From Bradyrhizobiaceae bacterium PARB1 (GTDB lineage Bacteria > Pseudomonadota > Alphaproteobacteria > Rhizobiales > Xanthobacteraceae): a stretch of 64,000 bases of DNA. Below, piece after piece: positions 50,530 through 58,012 of this stretch (within the stretch, counting starts at the first letter, position 1; each line of letters starts with the position of its first letter). Location of the stretch: assembly GCA_002256345.1 (NCBI GenBank), contig NKIY01000003.1:682001-746000 (forward strand). The letters run 5' to 3'. A program made the position numbers and the translations under genes. Below the pieces are notes generated by a model, which was given only the letters and a program-made list of their open reading frames with translations, ran no database searches and was not told the DNA's origin.

Positions 50530-50806
50530 GTTGAAATGCTCCCGGCCCGCTGCCGGGCATTAAAAATTAATCAATCATGCAAAGATCGATGCTGGCAGCA
50601 TTTCGTCCCAAAGAGATGGCTATTCTGCGACGCCGATGGACATGTCGCCGGCATCAAAATGGGCTCGGAACCTATTCTTTCCACCGGTTGCGCGTCCGGC
50701 GATAATTCCTTGCCGAAGCCCTCGATAGTTCAGTCGGTCATTTCATTGACTGAATGCGTGCGCGCCGTAGCTTTGATGCGCCTTATCGCATCAGAGAAAA
50801 TCGAAA

Positions 50807-51775
50807 ATGACTGACGCTTCCATCACTCGCCGCCTGTTCTCGACGCTCGTCGTAACCGCCTTCAGCGCAACTCTCGCGAGTTCCGCCTTCGCAGCCGATC
50901 CGATCGTGCTCCGCGTCGGCGATCAGAAGGGCGGTAACCGCTCGCTCCTCGAATTTTCCGGCTTTGCGAAGGACCTGCCCTACAAGATCCAGTGGTCGGA
51001 ATTCCCGGCAGCCGCGCCGATCCTCGAGGCGATCAATGCCGGCGCGCTCGATGTCGGACACACCGGCGATCTCTCTTTTCTGACGGTGTTCGCCAATGGT
51101 TCGCCGATCAAGGCGATCGGCGGCGTGCGCGCCAATTCGAATACGCAGGCGATCCTCGTGCGGAACGATTCACCGATCAAGACGATCGCCGATCTCAAGG
51201 GCAAGCGTCTCGCCGGTACGCGTGGCGGCTGGGGTCAATTCCTGATCAATGCGACCTTGGAGAAGGGCGGTTACCAGACCACCGACGCCACCTTCGCGCC
51301 TCTCGGCCCGGTCGATGCGAAGATCGCATTGGTGGCCGGCTCGATCGATGGCTGGGCCGTCTGGGAGCCCTATATCTCCTATGCAGTCCTGAAGGACAAT
51401 GCGCGCGTGGTCACCGACGGCGCGGGACTAACGCCGACGCTCACTTTCATCGTTGCATCAGATCAGGCCATCGCGACCAAGCGCGAAGCCATTGCGGACT
51501 TCCTCAGCCGACTGAACAAAGCGCGTGAGTGGTCGCGTTCACGCTTGCCGGATTATGCCAAGAACACGGCTGAACTGACCAAGCTGCCGGAAGACGTTCT
51601 GCTGCGCGCCTATCAGCAACAGGACACAAGGCCGATCGCCATTGACGATCGCGTGGTGAAGGAGTTTCAGGAAGCCTCCGACCGCGCGACGCGTTATGGC
51701 ATCCTGAGCAAGCAGGTGGATGTGAGCAAGGCCGTGGACCGCAGCTTCACGAAGGACCTCGCGGTGTCGAACTGA
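50807..51775 (+). CDS. ABC transporter substrate-binding protein, sulfonate/taurine type
   Basis: A 322-residue binding protein. The N-terminus MTDASITRRLFSTLVVTAFS has TRRLF, a good Tat consensus, with cleavage near SSAFAADP. The mature part is of the SsuA/TauA class: PIVLRVGDQKGGNRSLLEFS, PAAAPILEAINAGALDVGHT, GDLSFLTVFANGSPIKAIGG, then LKGKRLAGTRGGWGQFLINA and GSIDGWAVWEPYISYAVLKD. Such proteins deliver alkanesulfonates, taurine or nitrile-type ligands to an ABC permease; none is adjacent, so this is an orphan. Its 3' end overlaps the end of the converging MFS gene by 29 bp. Confidence 0.87.
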   Translation: MTDASITRRLFSTLVVTAFSATLASSAFAADPIVLRVGDQKGGNRSLLEFSGFAKDLPYKIQWSEFPAAAPILEAINAGALDVGHTGDLSFLTVFANGSPIKAIGGVRANSNTQAILVRNDSPIKTIADLKGKRLAGTRGGWGQFLINATLEKGGYQTTDATFAPLGPVDAKIALVAGSIDGWAVWEPYISYAVLKDNARVVTDGAGLTPTLTFIVASDQAIATKREAIADFLSRLNKAREWSRSRLPDYAKNTAELTKLPEDVLLRAYQQQDTRPIAIDDRVVKEFQEASDRATRYGILSKQVDVSKAVDRSFTKDLAVSN

Positions 51776-52997
51776 CCGGCTTCGCTGCGAGAATACGCAT
51801 GGTCGCCAGCGTGGCGATCAGCGACAACACCGTGGCGGCGCTGAACAGCGCCCCATAACCGAGCCAGTCGGCGATGCGGCCCGACAGCAGCGAGCCGACG
51901 AAATAGACGATGAGCTGGGCACAGGACAGGATCGTGAAATCCGTGCCCGGCTGCTCCTTGGATGCCGCCGCCATGAACAGGCTGTAGAGCGCGACGATCT
52001 CCATGTAGCGGATCAGCGTCTGGAAACCGGCGGCGCCGAAGATCAGCAGGATGCCGGTAACGAGACCGAGCGCATGCGCCGTGAACAGCGCGAAACAGAC
52101 GGTGCGCAGAATGCCGAGAAGACCGAGCGTCATGCCGCTGCCGAAGCGATGCAGCAGCCACGCCGCGATGGCCGCACCCGCCAGCCCTGCCGTTGCCGCA
52201 GCACCGCCCGAGAGATAGCCGATCTGCGTCAGCGGCACGCCGGCATCGACGAGATAGCTTCCCTCCATCGCCTTCACGAGCCCCTCGCTGACCCGGTAGA
52301 TCAGCGCGATCCAGAGAATGTTGCGCACCTCACGTCGGCGCAGGAACGCCATGATGGACGGCCGCGGCGCGGAGGGATCGGGCTGCGCCGCTTCGCTTTC
52401 ACGCATGGCGAAGGCCGCAGCGAGCGGGATCAGCGAGAAACCGGCGATGGTCAGCAGCATGCCGGTCCAGCCGATCTGGGCATAGAGGATCAGCCCCAGC
52501 GTGCCGCCGATCACGACACCAAAGGCCACCGAGCCGCCCTGGATCGCATTGCCGATCGGTCGATCTTCCGGCGAGAGATGCGCAGCCGCATAGCCGTCGG
52601 TGGCGATGTCCTGGGTGGAGATCAGCAGTGATCCGATGAGGCCGACAGTAGCGATGCCCCAGATATTGGTGGGACCGAACGGGATCAGACAGAGCAGGCT
52701 GACAATGACGCCGACCTGGGTGACGATCACCCAGCCCGCCCGATGCGCCCGCGCGAAGGGACGAATGCGATCGACCACCGGCGCCCAGAAGAACTTCAGG
52801 AGCAACGGCAGGAACCAGATGCTGAGATAGCCGATGGACGTGCGCGACATGCCGGCCTCGCGCATGATCGGCGGCAGCGCGGCGGCGAACAGATAGGACG
52901 GGATTGCCTGCGCCAGATAGAGACCCGCAAGCACGACAAACAGCCGCTTGCGTCCCATGACCGTCGGCTGGGCAGCTTGCATCTCCAGCGCCGTCAT
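51747..52997 (-). CDS. MFS transporter, RhtX/FptX siderophore-type (AmpG-like)
   Basis: The 416-residue protein has 12 hydrophobic segments of the major facilitator superfamily. LFVVLAGLYLAQAIPSYLFA, LGYLSIWFLPLLLKFFWAPV-type GYLSIWFLPLLLKFFWAPVV, DRIRPFARAHRAGWVIVTQV and STQDIATDGYAAAHLSPEDR are the AmpG/RhtX pattern (QDIxxDGY). The nearest named relatives are RhtX of Sinorhizobium and FptX of Pseudomonas, which bring the ferric siderophores rhizobactin and pyochelin across the inner membrane without an ABC transporter. The neighbouring TonB receptor supports this. Its ATG overlaps the stop of the upstream small gene by 4 bp. Confidence 0.85.
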   Translation of the reverse strand: MTALEMQAAQPTVMGRKRLFVVLAGLYLAQAIPSYLFAAALPPIMREAGMSRTSIGYLSIWFLPLLLKFFWAPVVDRIRPFARAHRAGWVIVTQVGVIVSLLCLIPFGPTNIWGIATVGLIGSLLISTQDIATDGYAAAHLSPEDRPIGNAIQGGSVAFGVVIGGTLGLILYAQIGWTGMLLTIAGFSLIPLAAAFAMRESEAAQPDPSAPRPSIMAFLRRREVRNILWIALIYRVSEGLVKAMEGSYLVDAGVPLTQIGYLSGGAAATAGLAGAAIAAWLLHRFGSGMTLGLLGILRTVCFALFTAHALGLVTGILLIFGAAGFQTLIRYMEIVALYSLFMAAASKEQPGTDFTILSCAQLIVYFVGSLLSGRIADWLGYGALFSAATVLSLIATLATMRILAAKPVSSTPRGPS

Positions 52998-53365
52998 GGC
53001 GTCCCGCTATGTCTGGCGAGGAAGCTGCGCGCCGCCGTCTCGTCCTCCAGCGCCACCAGCGGCATCGGCCACAATTTGCGAAACGTCTCCTGCATCTTCT
53101 CGTTGGCTCCCGGGCGCACGATGGCGACCGCGCGGCAATGCGTCGAGACATGCTTGCGCGTCGCCTTGAACCACAGCGCCTGCTCGCGCTCGCCGGCCAC
53201 GGACAGCTTGCGCCCCCCGCCGCCGAACAGGACCAGGAATTCGAACGGCTCCGCATGCCGCCCGACGCGAACCAGCGCGTCCAGATAGTCGCGTTCGTCC
53301 GTGTCTGCATAAGGCGGCAGGAACCGCAGTGTCAGCAGGCTGCCTGCAATGTCCAGATCGACCAT
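52994..53365 (-). CDS. Small STAS/SEC14-like protein
   Basis: A 123-residue protein between the siderophore receptor and permease genes. It begins MVDLDIAGSLLTLRFLPPYA and continues ERDYLDALVRVGRHAEPFEF, VALEDETAARSFLARH at the end. The spacing (W-F-K-ATRKHVSTHCRAVAIVRP, then FRKLWPMPLVALEDETAA) resembles the STAS/SEC14-like (SpoIIAA-like) fold. No catalytic site is seen. It overlaps the next gene (ATGA) and lies 46 bp after the receptor gene; co-expression is nearly certain. The start could lie further upstream, since the frame is open to 53548, inside the receptor gene. Function unknown. Confidence 0.6.
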   Translation of the reverse strand: MVDLDIAGSLLTLRFLPPYADTDERDYLDALVRVGRHAEPFEFLVLFGGGGRKLSVAGEREQALWFKATRKHVSTHCRAVAIVRPGANEKMQETFRKLWPMPLVALEDETAARSFLARHSGTP

Positions 53366-53411
53366 GATCGCAATTCGAACTCCCTGGGAAGTGGCCTTGG
53401 AAGAATTCAGT

Positions 53412-55625
53412 TTAGAACGTCTTGCGATAACCCACGGTGACCGTGCGGCCCCATGAATAGACCGGCAGGTTGCGCACCGATGTGGCAGTCGGATTCTGCA
53501 CGGCGGTGTCGAACAGGTTGTTGACCGCCGCATAGGCCTCGCCGCCATAGACGGGTCCGCTGAGCGCCGCGTTCATCGTGAAGCCGCCTTCGATCGGATA
53601 CACCGTATTGGCGAGATTGATGCCGCGATTGCGACCCGACCAGCCCTCGCCCTCGACACGCAGCTTGATGCCATTGTCGAAGCGATAGTCGCCGTAGACG
53701 AGGCCGCGCACGGGCGTCGCGATGCGATTATTCGGCAGCCATGAGTCGAGCTTGCCGTCCTTGTCGCTGTCGTAGCGGCCTTCCTTGTAGCCGATGGTGG
53801 TGCCGAAAGTGAAGTTCGAGGTGATCGCCATCTCGCCGAGATATTCGACGCCGTAGATCATCTCCTTCTGCTGCGAGATGAGATTGGTGACGGGATCGAA
53901 GGTCACGCCCTTCTCCGATGTCGAGACGAAACCGGTGATGCTGCCCTTGTAAGGCCCGTTGCCGCCGCGAATGCCGAGTTCATAATTGTTGACGATCTGC
54001 GGTTCCGGCGAAATCGATGAGAAGCTGATGGTCTGGCGCGCCAGCGGCAGACAGTTCGGCGTCGCGACCGGACAGGCATAGGCGGTCGAGGACAGGCCGG
54101 CGCGGCGTGTATAGGCGCCGACATCCGGCAGCGCATAGCCCTGCGAAAAGCCGCCGAACATTTCGATCTGCGGGGCCAGCTTGAAGGTGGCACCGAGATT
54201 GTAGGTGGGCGAGGCATATTCGTACTGTCCGCCGATGACGTTGAGTGGCGGCAACACGAGCGACACCAGGCTTCCACCAAGCGGCGTCTGCGCATAGGCC
54301 GACGGCCGCAGGAAGTTATCGACACTGAGATCGAAGTGCTCGTAACGGACACCGCCGCGCACGGTGAGCCTATCGGTGATCGGCACCTGCGCCAGCGCGA
54401 AGCCTGCGGTGGTGACCTGGGTCAGCGGCGTGAAGACGTTGCGGCCATCGGTCAGCGTCTGCCAGGTCTTGTCATGCACCACGTCGGTGCCCCAGGTGAC
54501 ACGCGCGCCGTTCCAGATCTTGTCGAGCGGCGTGTCGATCGACAAGTTCATGCCGGCGCGTTCGGAGAACAAGGTCGTCTGGTTCGCCGGGCTGGTCGGA
54601 CTCAGCGGATTGCCGGAATAATAGACCAGTGAATTATAGGGGTAGGAGAATTCCGAATAATTGAAGCGCTTCTTGATGTCGTTATAGAAGCCGACCACAC
54701 TGAGATTGCCGAGCACGAAATCGCTGTCGCTGTAACGGAGCTGGATCGTGCGGGTATCTTCCAGCACGCTCTCGCCCGTATAGGGCTTGGTGAAATCCGG
54801 ACGCGCATAGGCGCCGGCATAGTTGGTCAGATAGCGCGGCGTCTGATCGAGATAGAACTGGGCGATGGACGCCTCGATGCGCTTGCCGCCATCGAAATCG
54901 TAGCCGACCTTGCCGAGGAAATTGCCGCTGACGAAACGGTCGCCACCGCCCTGGCCGAGCATGGCATCCGACGGCAGTTCGCGGCCGGCGCCATCATAGG
55001 TCTTCTGCGCGCCGCGGCCGCTGCCGACGAACAGATAATCGATGCCGTTGGCGCCCTTGCCGCTCACCGTCGCCGACAGTTCCGGCGCCAGCGATCCGCC
55101 GGGATCGGCCGTGAAGGAGCGCAGCGCGGTGTTGACGCTGACGCGCGGACCGCCGGGCTGCGCCTTCTTGGTGATGAAGTTCACCGTGCCGCCCGTGGCG
55201 CCCGCGCCATAGAGGCTGGATGCGCCGGCGACCAGCTCGATCCGCTCGACGGAATTCAGATCAATCAGCGACAGGATGCGCGACACGTCACGCAGCGGCG
55301 TGGTCAGCGGAACGCCGTCCATCAGCACCAGCAGATCGCGGCCACGATAGCTTTCGGAGGCGCCCGAAATAGTCTGGTTCGACACCGAGAATCCCGGCAG
55401 CAGCTTGGCCAGCACCGCCGAGGCGCTGCCGGTCTGCTTGAGCTGTTCCTCGATTTCCTGTCGCTGCACCACCTGCACCGTCTGCGGAATATCCGAGATT
55501 GCGCGCTCGGCACGTGCGGCCGTCACGGTGATCTCGTCGAGTGCGACCGGTGCGCGCTGCTGGGCTGCGGCTTGCGTCGAGATGAGACCGAGAGCGGAAA
55601 AGAGAAGGTACTTGTTGGTGCGCAT
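53412..55625 (-). CDS. TonB-dependent siderophore receptor
   Basis: The 737-residue outer-membrane receptor starts MRTNKYLLFSALGLISTQAA and has the TonB box-like ALDEITVTAARAERAISDIP immediately after the signal. Plug domain: QTVQVVQRQEIEEQLKQTGS, AKLLPGFSVSNQTISGASES, LLVLMDGVPLTTPLRDVSRI, VERIELVAGASSLYGAGATG. The barrel ends NNLFDTAVQNPTATSVRNLP and VTVGYRKTF with the terminal Phe. The order fits rhizobactin/pyochelin or aerobactin-type receptors. ATG 55625 is the correct start; the open frame to 55916 is antisense to the AraC gene. First gene of the siderophore operon. Confidence 0.92.
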   Translation of the reverse strand: MRTNKYLLFSALGLISTQAAAQQRAPVALDEITVTAARAERAISDIPQTVQVVQRQEIEEQLKQTGSASAVLAKLLPGFSVSNQTISGASESYRGRDLLVLMDGVPLTTPLRDVSRILSLIDLNSVERIELVAGASSLYGAGATGGTVNFITKKAQPGGPRVSVNTALRSFTADPGGSLAPELSATVSGKGANGIDYLFVGSGRGAQKTYDGAGRELPSDAMLGQGGGDRFVSGNFLGKVGYDFDGGKRIEASIAQFYLDQTPRYLTNYAGAYARPDFTKPYTGESVLEDTRTIQLRYSDSDFVLGNLSVVGFYNDIKKRFNYSEFSYPYNSLVYYSGNPLSPTSPANQTTLFSERAGMNLSIDTPLDKIWNGARVTWGTDVVHDKTWQTLTDGRNVFTPLTQVTTAGFALAQVPITDRLTVRGGVRYEHFDLSVDNFLRPSAYAQTPLGGSLVSLVLPPLNVIGGQYEYASPTYNLGATFKLAPQIEMFGGFSQGYALPDVGAYTRRAGLSSTAYACPVATPNCLPLARQTISFSSISPEPQIVNNYELGIRGGNGPYKGSITGFVSTSEKGVTFDPVTNLISQQKEMIYGVEYLGEMAITSNFTFGTTIGYKEGRYDSDKDGKLDSWLPNNRIATPVRGLVYGDYRFDNGIKLRVEGEGWSGRNRGINLANTVYPIEGGFTMNAALSGPVYGGEAYAAVNNLFDTAVQNPTATSVRNLPVYSWGRTVTVGYRKTF

Positions 55626-55708
55626 GATGCTCGAATTCTTCGGTTCAAACGGGAAGACGAAGCACGCGCGCCGACCAGCCAAGCAATGGGCAAAGAGCCC
55701 GGGCGATT

Positions 55709-55754
55709 TGGAATCAATGTAAATTCCAGCCGCCGCTTTACGCTTCTTACGCTT
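55709..55754. promoter_or_regulatory. Candidate AraC/iron control sites
   Basis: TGGAAT (55709-55714) and ATTCCA (55723-55728) form an 8-nt-spaced dyad, and TTACGCTT occurs twice (55738-55745 and 55747-55754) as 9-bp direct repeats. AraC-family proteins favour direct repeats. Both lie between the receptor and the AraC gene; assignment is tentative. Confidence 0.4.
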
Positions 55755-55822
55755 GCGCAATCCGTCTATCTTCGCAGTCAGCGATACTGCACGGCGCCAT
55801 CGCATTACTTGGACTCGGGGAC

Positions 55823-56911
55823 TTGATAGTCGGACTGGAGCGAACGACGCGATTTGGATTTTCCGCTGTGGCAAAGCGGCATCACTCGCGTGCTCCATCC
55901 TGCAGCGAGTCCGCACCGGACTGTCCGCTCGTGCCGCTCTGGCTGGTTGCCGACGACATCGATGAGTTCACGCGCAAGCCGCTCGAAGCGCGCTTGCCAT
56001 GGAAAGCGGTGCACCGCGATTCCCTCGGATCGTTTCGCACAGCTCCGTTCCAGTCCAAGGCGATCCTGCAGATGCAGCCCGATCTCGGACTGATGTCGTG
56101 CTTCGATCCCGCGCAGCGCTGGACGCTGCCGAATGCCTCTCCCGAAGAGACGAGAGCCGATGCAAGCCAGCATGTCCTGATCGTGCGCCCATCCGACGGC
56201 GTCGTCATCGTCGAACAGAACGGGCAGCGGCGAACCTGCATGCAGCGCGAGGCCATCGTGCTCGATGCCAGCACAGCGGCCACTTTCATCATGCACGATG
56301 TCGGACGGATCGATTGCCTGCTGATGACGCGCGATGTCCGCACCGAGATGCGTCATATCGCCCATGACAATGGGGGACTAATCGCGCTCGGCCACTATGC
56401 GGCGGCGATCATGCGGGGTCTGCTTCCAATGAATTCAGCGGCCCTCGCCGATCTCGCAGTGGATTACATGGATGGCCTCGTTACTGCGATGATCGCCGAA
56501 GCAGATGCGCCGTCCAGGCTGAACGGACTGCCACAGGATCGCTCGAGCATTTCGTTGCTTGCGCTGAAGGCCGATATCGAGGTCGGGCTCGGCCAGTCAT
56601 CGCTGTCGCTGGAGCAGCTTGCCAGCACCTATGGCGTGACCACGCGCTATTTCCAGAAACTGTTCGAGGCGGAGGGACGGACTTTTTCAGACTATCTGCT
56701 CGAGCGCCGTCTTGAACGCGCCTTCCACATGCTGCGCGATGGCAACCGGATGGACCGCGCCGTGAGCGCGATCGCCTTCGAGGTCGGCTTCGGCGACCTC
56801 TCTTATTTCAACCGCACCTTCAAGAAGCGCTTCGGCGCGACGCCGCGGGAGATCCGCGCCCAATTCCATACGATCAGAACGATGGCTATCGCGTCGGACG
56901 CAAGCGCGTAG
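55823..56911 (+). CDS. AraC-family transcriptional regulator
   Basis: A 362-residue regulator. The C-terminal 100 residues are the AraC/XylS double HTH (LKADIEVGLGQSSLSLEQLA, STYGVTTRYFQKLFEAEGRT, FSDYLLERRLERAFHMLRDG, VSAIAFEVGFGDLSYFNRTF, KKRFGATPREIRAQF). The N-terminal 230 residues form the AraC_binding_2-type sensor. The start is TTG 55823 with CGGGGA before it; GTG 55868 is an alternative. Such regulators in siderophore loci (PchR, RhrA) activate the receptor and permease with ferric siderophore. Ends 1 bp before the converging HlyD gene. Confidence 0.9.
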   Translation: MIVGLERTTRFGFSAVAKRHHSRAPSCSESAPDCPLVPLWLVADDIDEFTRKPLEARLPWKAVHRDSLGSFRTAPFQSKAILQMQPDLGLMSCFDPAQRWTLPNASPEETRADASQHVLIVRPSDGVVIVEQNGQRRTCMQREAIVLDASTAATFIMHDVGRIDCLLMTRDVRTEMRHIAHDNGGLIALGHYAAAIMRGLLPMNSAALADLAVDYMDGLVTAMIAEADAPSRLNGLPQDRSSISLLALKADIEVGLGQSSLSLEQLASTYGVTTRYFQKLFEAEGRTFSDYLLERRLERAFHMLRDGNRMDRAVSAIAFEVGFGDLSYFNRTFKKRFGATPREIRAQFHTIRTMAIASDASA

Positions 56912-56912
56912 C

Positions 56913-57806
56913 TCACATCGTCTTCGTAGCGGCGGCATTCTTCGGCAGGATCTCCACCGTCGCCGTCCGGCCCGCAACCAGCGTGGCGCCGTCCGGCACC
57001 GCATCCAGTGCAATCCGCACCGGCACGCGCTGCGCCAATCGCACCCAGCTGAAGGTCGGCGTCACATTGGCGAGCAGATTGCTGCCCTGCCCGCGGTCGC
57101 GGTCCTCGATGCCAGCGGCGATGCTTTCGACGCGGCCGGTGAGCTCCTTGCTGTCGCCCATCAAATGGATGCGCACGGGATCGCCGACATGGATCCGCGA
57201 CAGTTTCGTCTCTTCGAAATAGCCGTCCACATGCAGGCTCGACGTATCGACCAGCGCCATCACGCCCTTGCCGGCAGTAACATAGGTGCCCGGTCGCAGA
57301 TCCATATTCGAGATCCGGCCCGACACCGGCGCGCGGATTTCGCTGCGGTCGAGATTGAGCTGGGCCACGCCGCGATCGGCGACGGCCTGATCGTAGGACG
57401 CCTGTGCGAGCTGCTGCGTCGCGACCACCTGCTCCTTCTTCTGCTGCGAGACCGCAGCGGTGGTGAGATCGTTGTAGCGCTTGAGATCGAGATCGGCCTG
57501 TTCCAGCATCGCCTTGCGACCGGCAATGACGGCATCGGCCTGCTGCAGAGCCAGCGCGAAACGTGCACGATCGATCCGCATCAGCACATCGCCGCGCTGT
57601 ACGGCCTGATTGTCCTTCACCAGAATCTCCGTCGCGAAGCCGGACACGTCCGGTGCAACGGTGACCACATCGGCACGCACACGGCCATCACGGGTCCATG
57701 GCGCATCCATGTAATAGACCCAGAGATAATGCCCAACGGCGAGCGCGGCGATAACGGCCAGCGTGGTGACGGCGAAACGGCGGATGAGAGCAGCAATGTT
57801 CTTCAT
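56913..57806 (-). CDS. HlyD-family membrane fusion protein (AaeA/EmrA-like)
   Basis: A 297-residue periplasmic adaptor anchored by one helix (FAVTTLAVIAALAVGHYLWV). The biotinyl-lipoyl-like halves are VTVAPDVSGFATEILVKDNQ, AVQRGDVLMRIDRARFALAL and APVSGRISNMDLRPGTYVTA, GKGVMALVDTSSLHVDGYFE, with a coiled coil of about 60 residues between them. Size and motifs match AaeA, the adaptor of the aromatic-carboxylate efflux system. It is last in the marR-FUSC-DUF1656-HlyD operon and overlaps the DUF1656 gene by 4 bp. Confidence 0.9.
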   Translation of the reverse strand: MKNIAALIRRFAVTTLAVIAALAVGHYLWVYYMDAPWTRDGRVRADVVTVAPDVSGFATEILVKDNQAVQRGDVLMRIDRARFALALQQADAVIAGRKAMLEQADLDLKRYNDLTTAAVSQQKKEQVVATQQLAQASYDQAVADRGVAQLNLDRSEIRAPVSGRISNMDLRPGTYVTAGKGVMALVDTSSLHVDGYFEETKLSRIHVGDPVRIHLMGDSKELTGRVESIAAGIEDRDRGQGSNLLANVTPTFSWVRLAQRVPVRIALDAVPDGATLVAGRTATVEILPKNAAATKTM

Positions 57807-58012
57807 GACAACAGTCCAGACGATAGATAGACGACGCCGCCGAGCAGGCAGACGTAAAGAGCGAGATCGAACAGCGCGCGGTGCCAGACGAAGCGATACA
57901 CGCCCGCACGTTCAAGCAATGGACGCAGCAGCGCGCCGATGGCGTAAGTGATGACGAGCCACAGCATCAGCGAAGGCAGCAGCACGCCGAACAAGTCGAT
58001 CTGATATTTCAT
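57803..58012 (-). CDS. DUF1656 small membrane protein (AaeX-like)
   Basis: The 69-residue protein has two hydrophobic segments (LPSLMLWLVITYAIGALLRP, RALFDLALYVCLLGGVVYLS) and a short linker (LLERAGVYRFVWH), the DUF1656 pattern found between FUSC and HlyD genes in aae operons. Its function in the pump is not known. It overlaps the FUSC gene by 4 bp (ATGA) and the HlyD gene by 4 bp. Confidence 0.88.
   Translation of the reverse strand: MKYQIDLFGVLLPSLMLWLVITYAIGALLRPLLERAGVYRFVWHRALFDLALYVCLLGGVVYLSSGLLS

Noticed and set aside
50536-50814. Small plus-strand ORF before the sulfonate-type binding protein gene
   Set aside because: No ribosome-binding site, mixed composition, and overlaps the start of the next gene out of frame.
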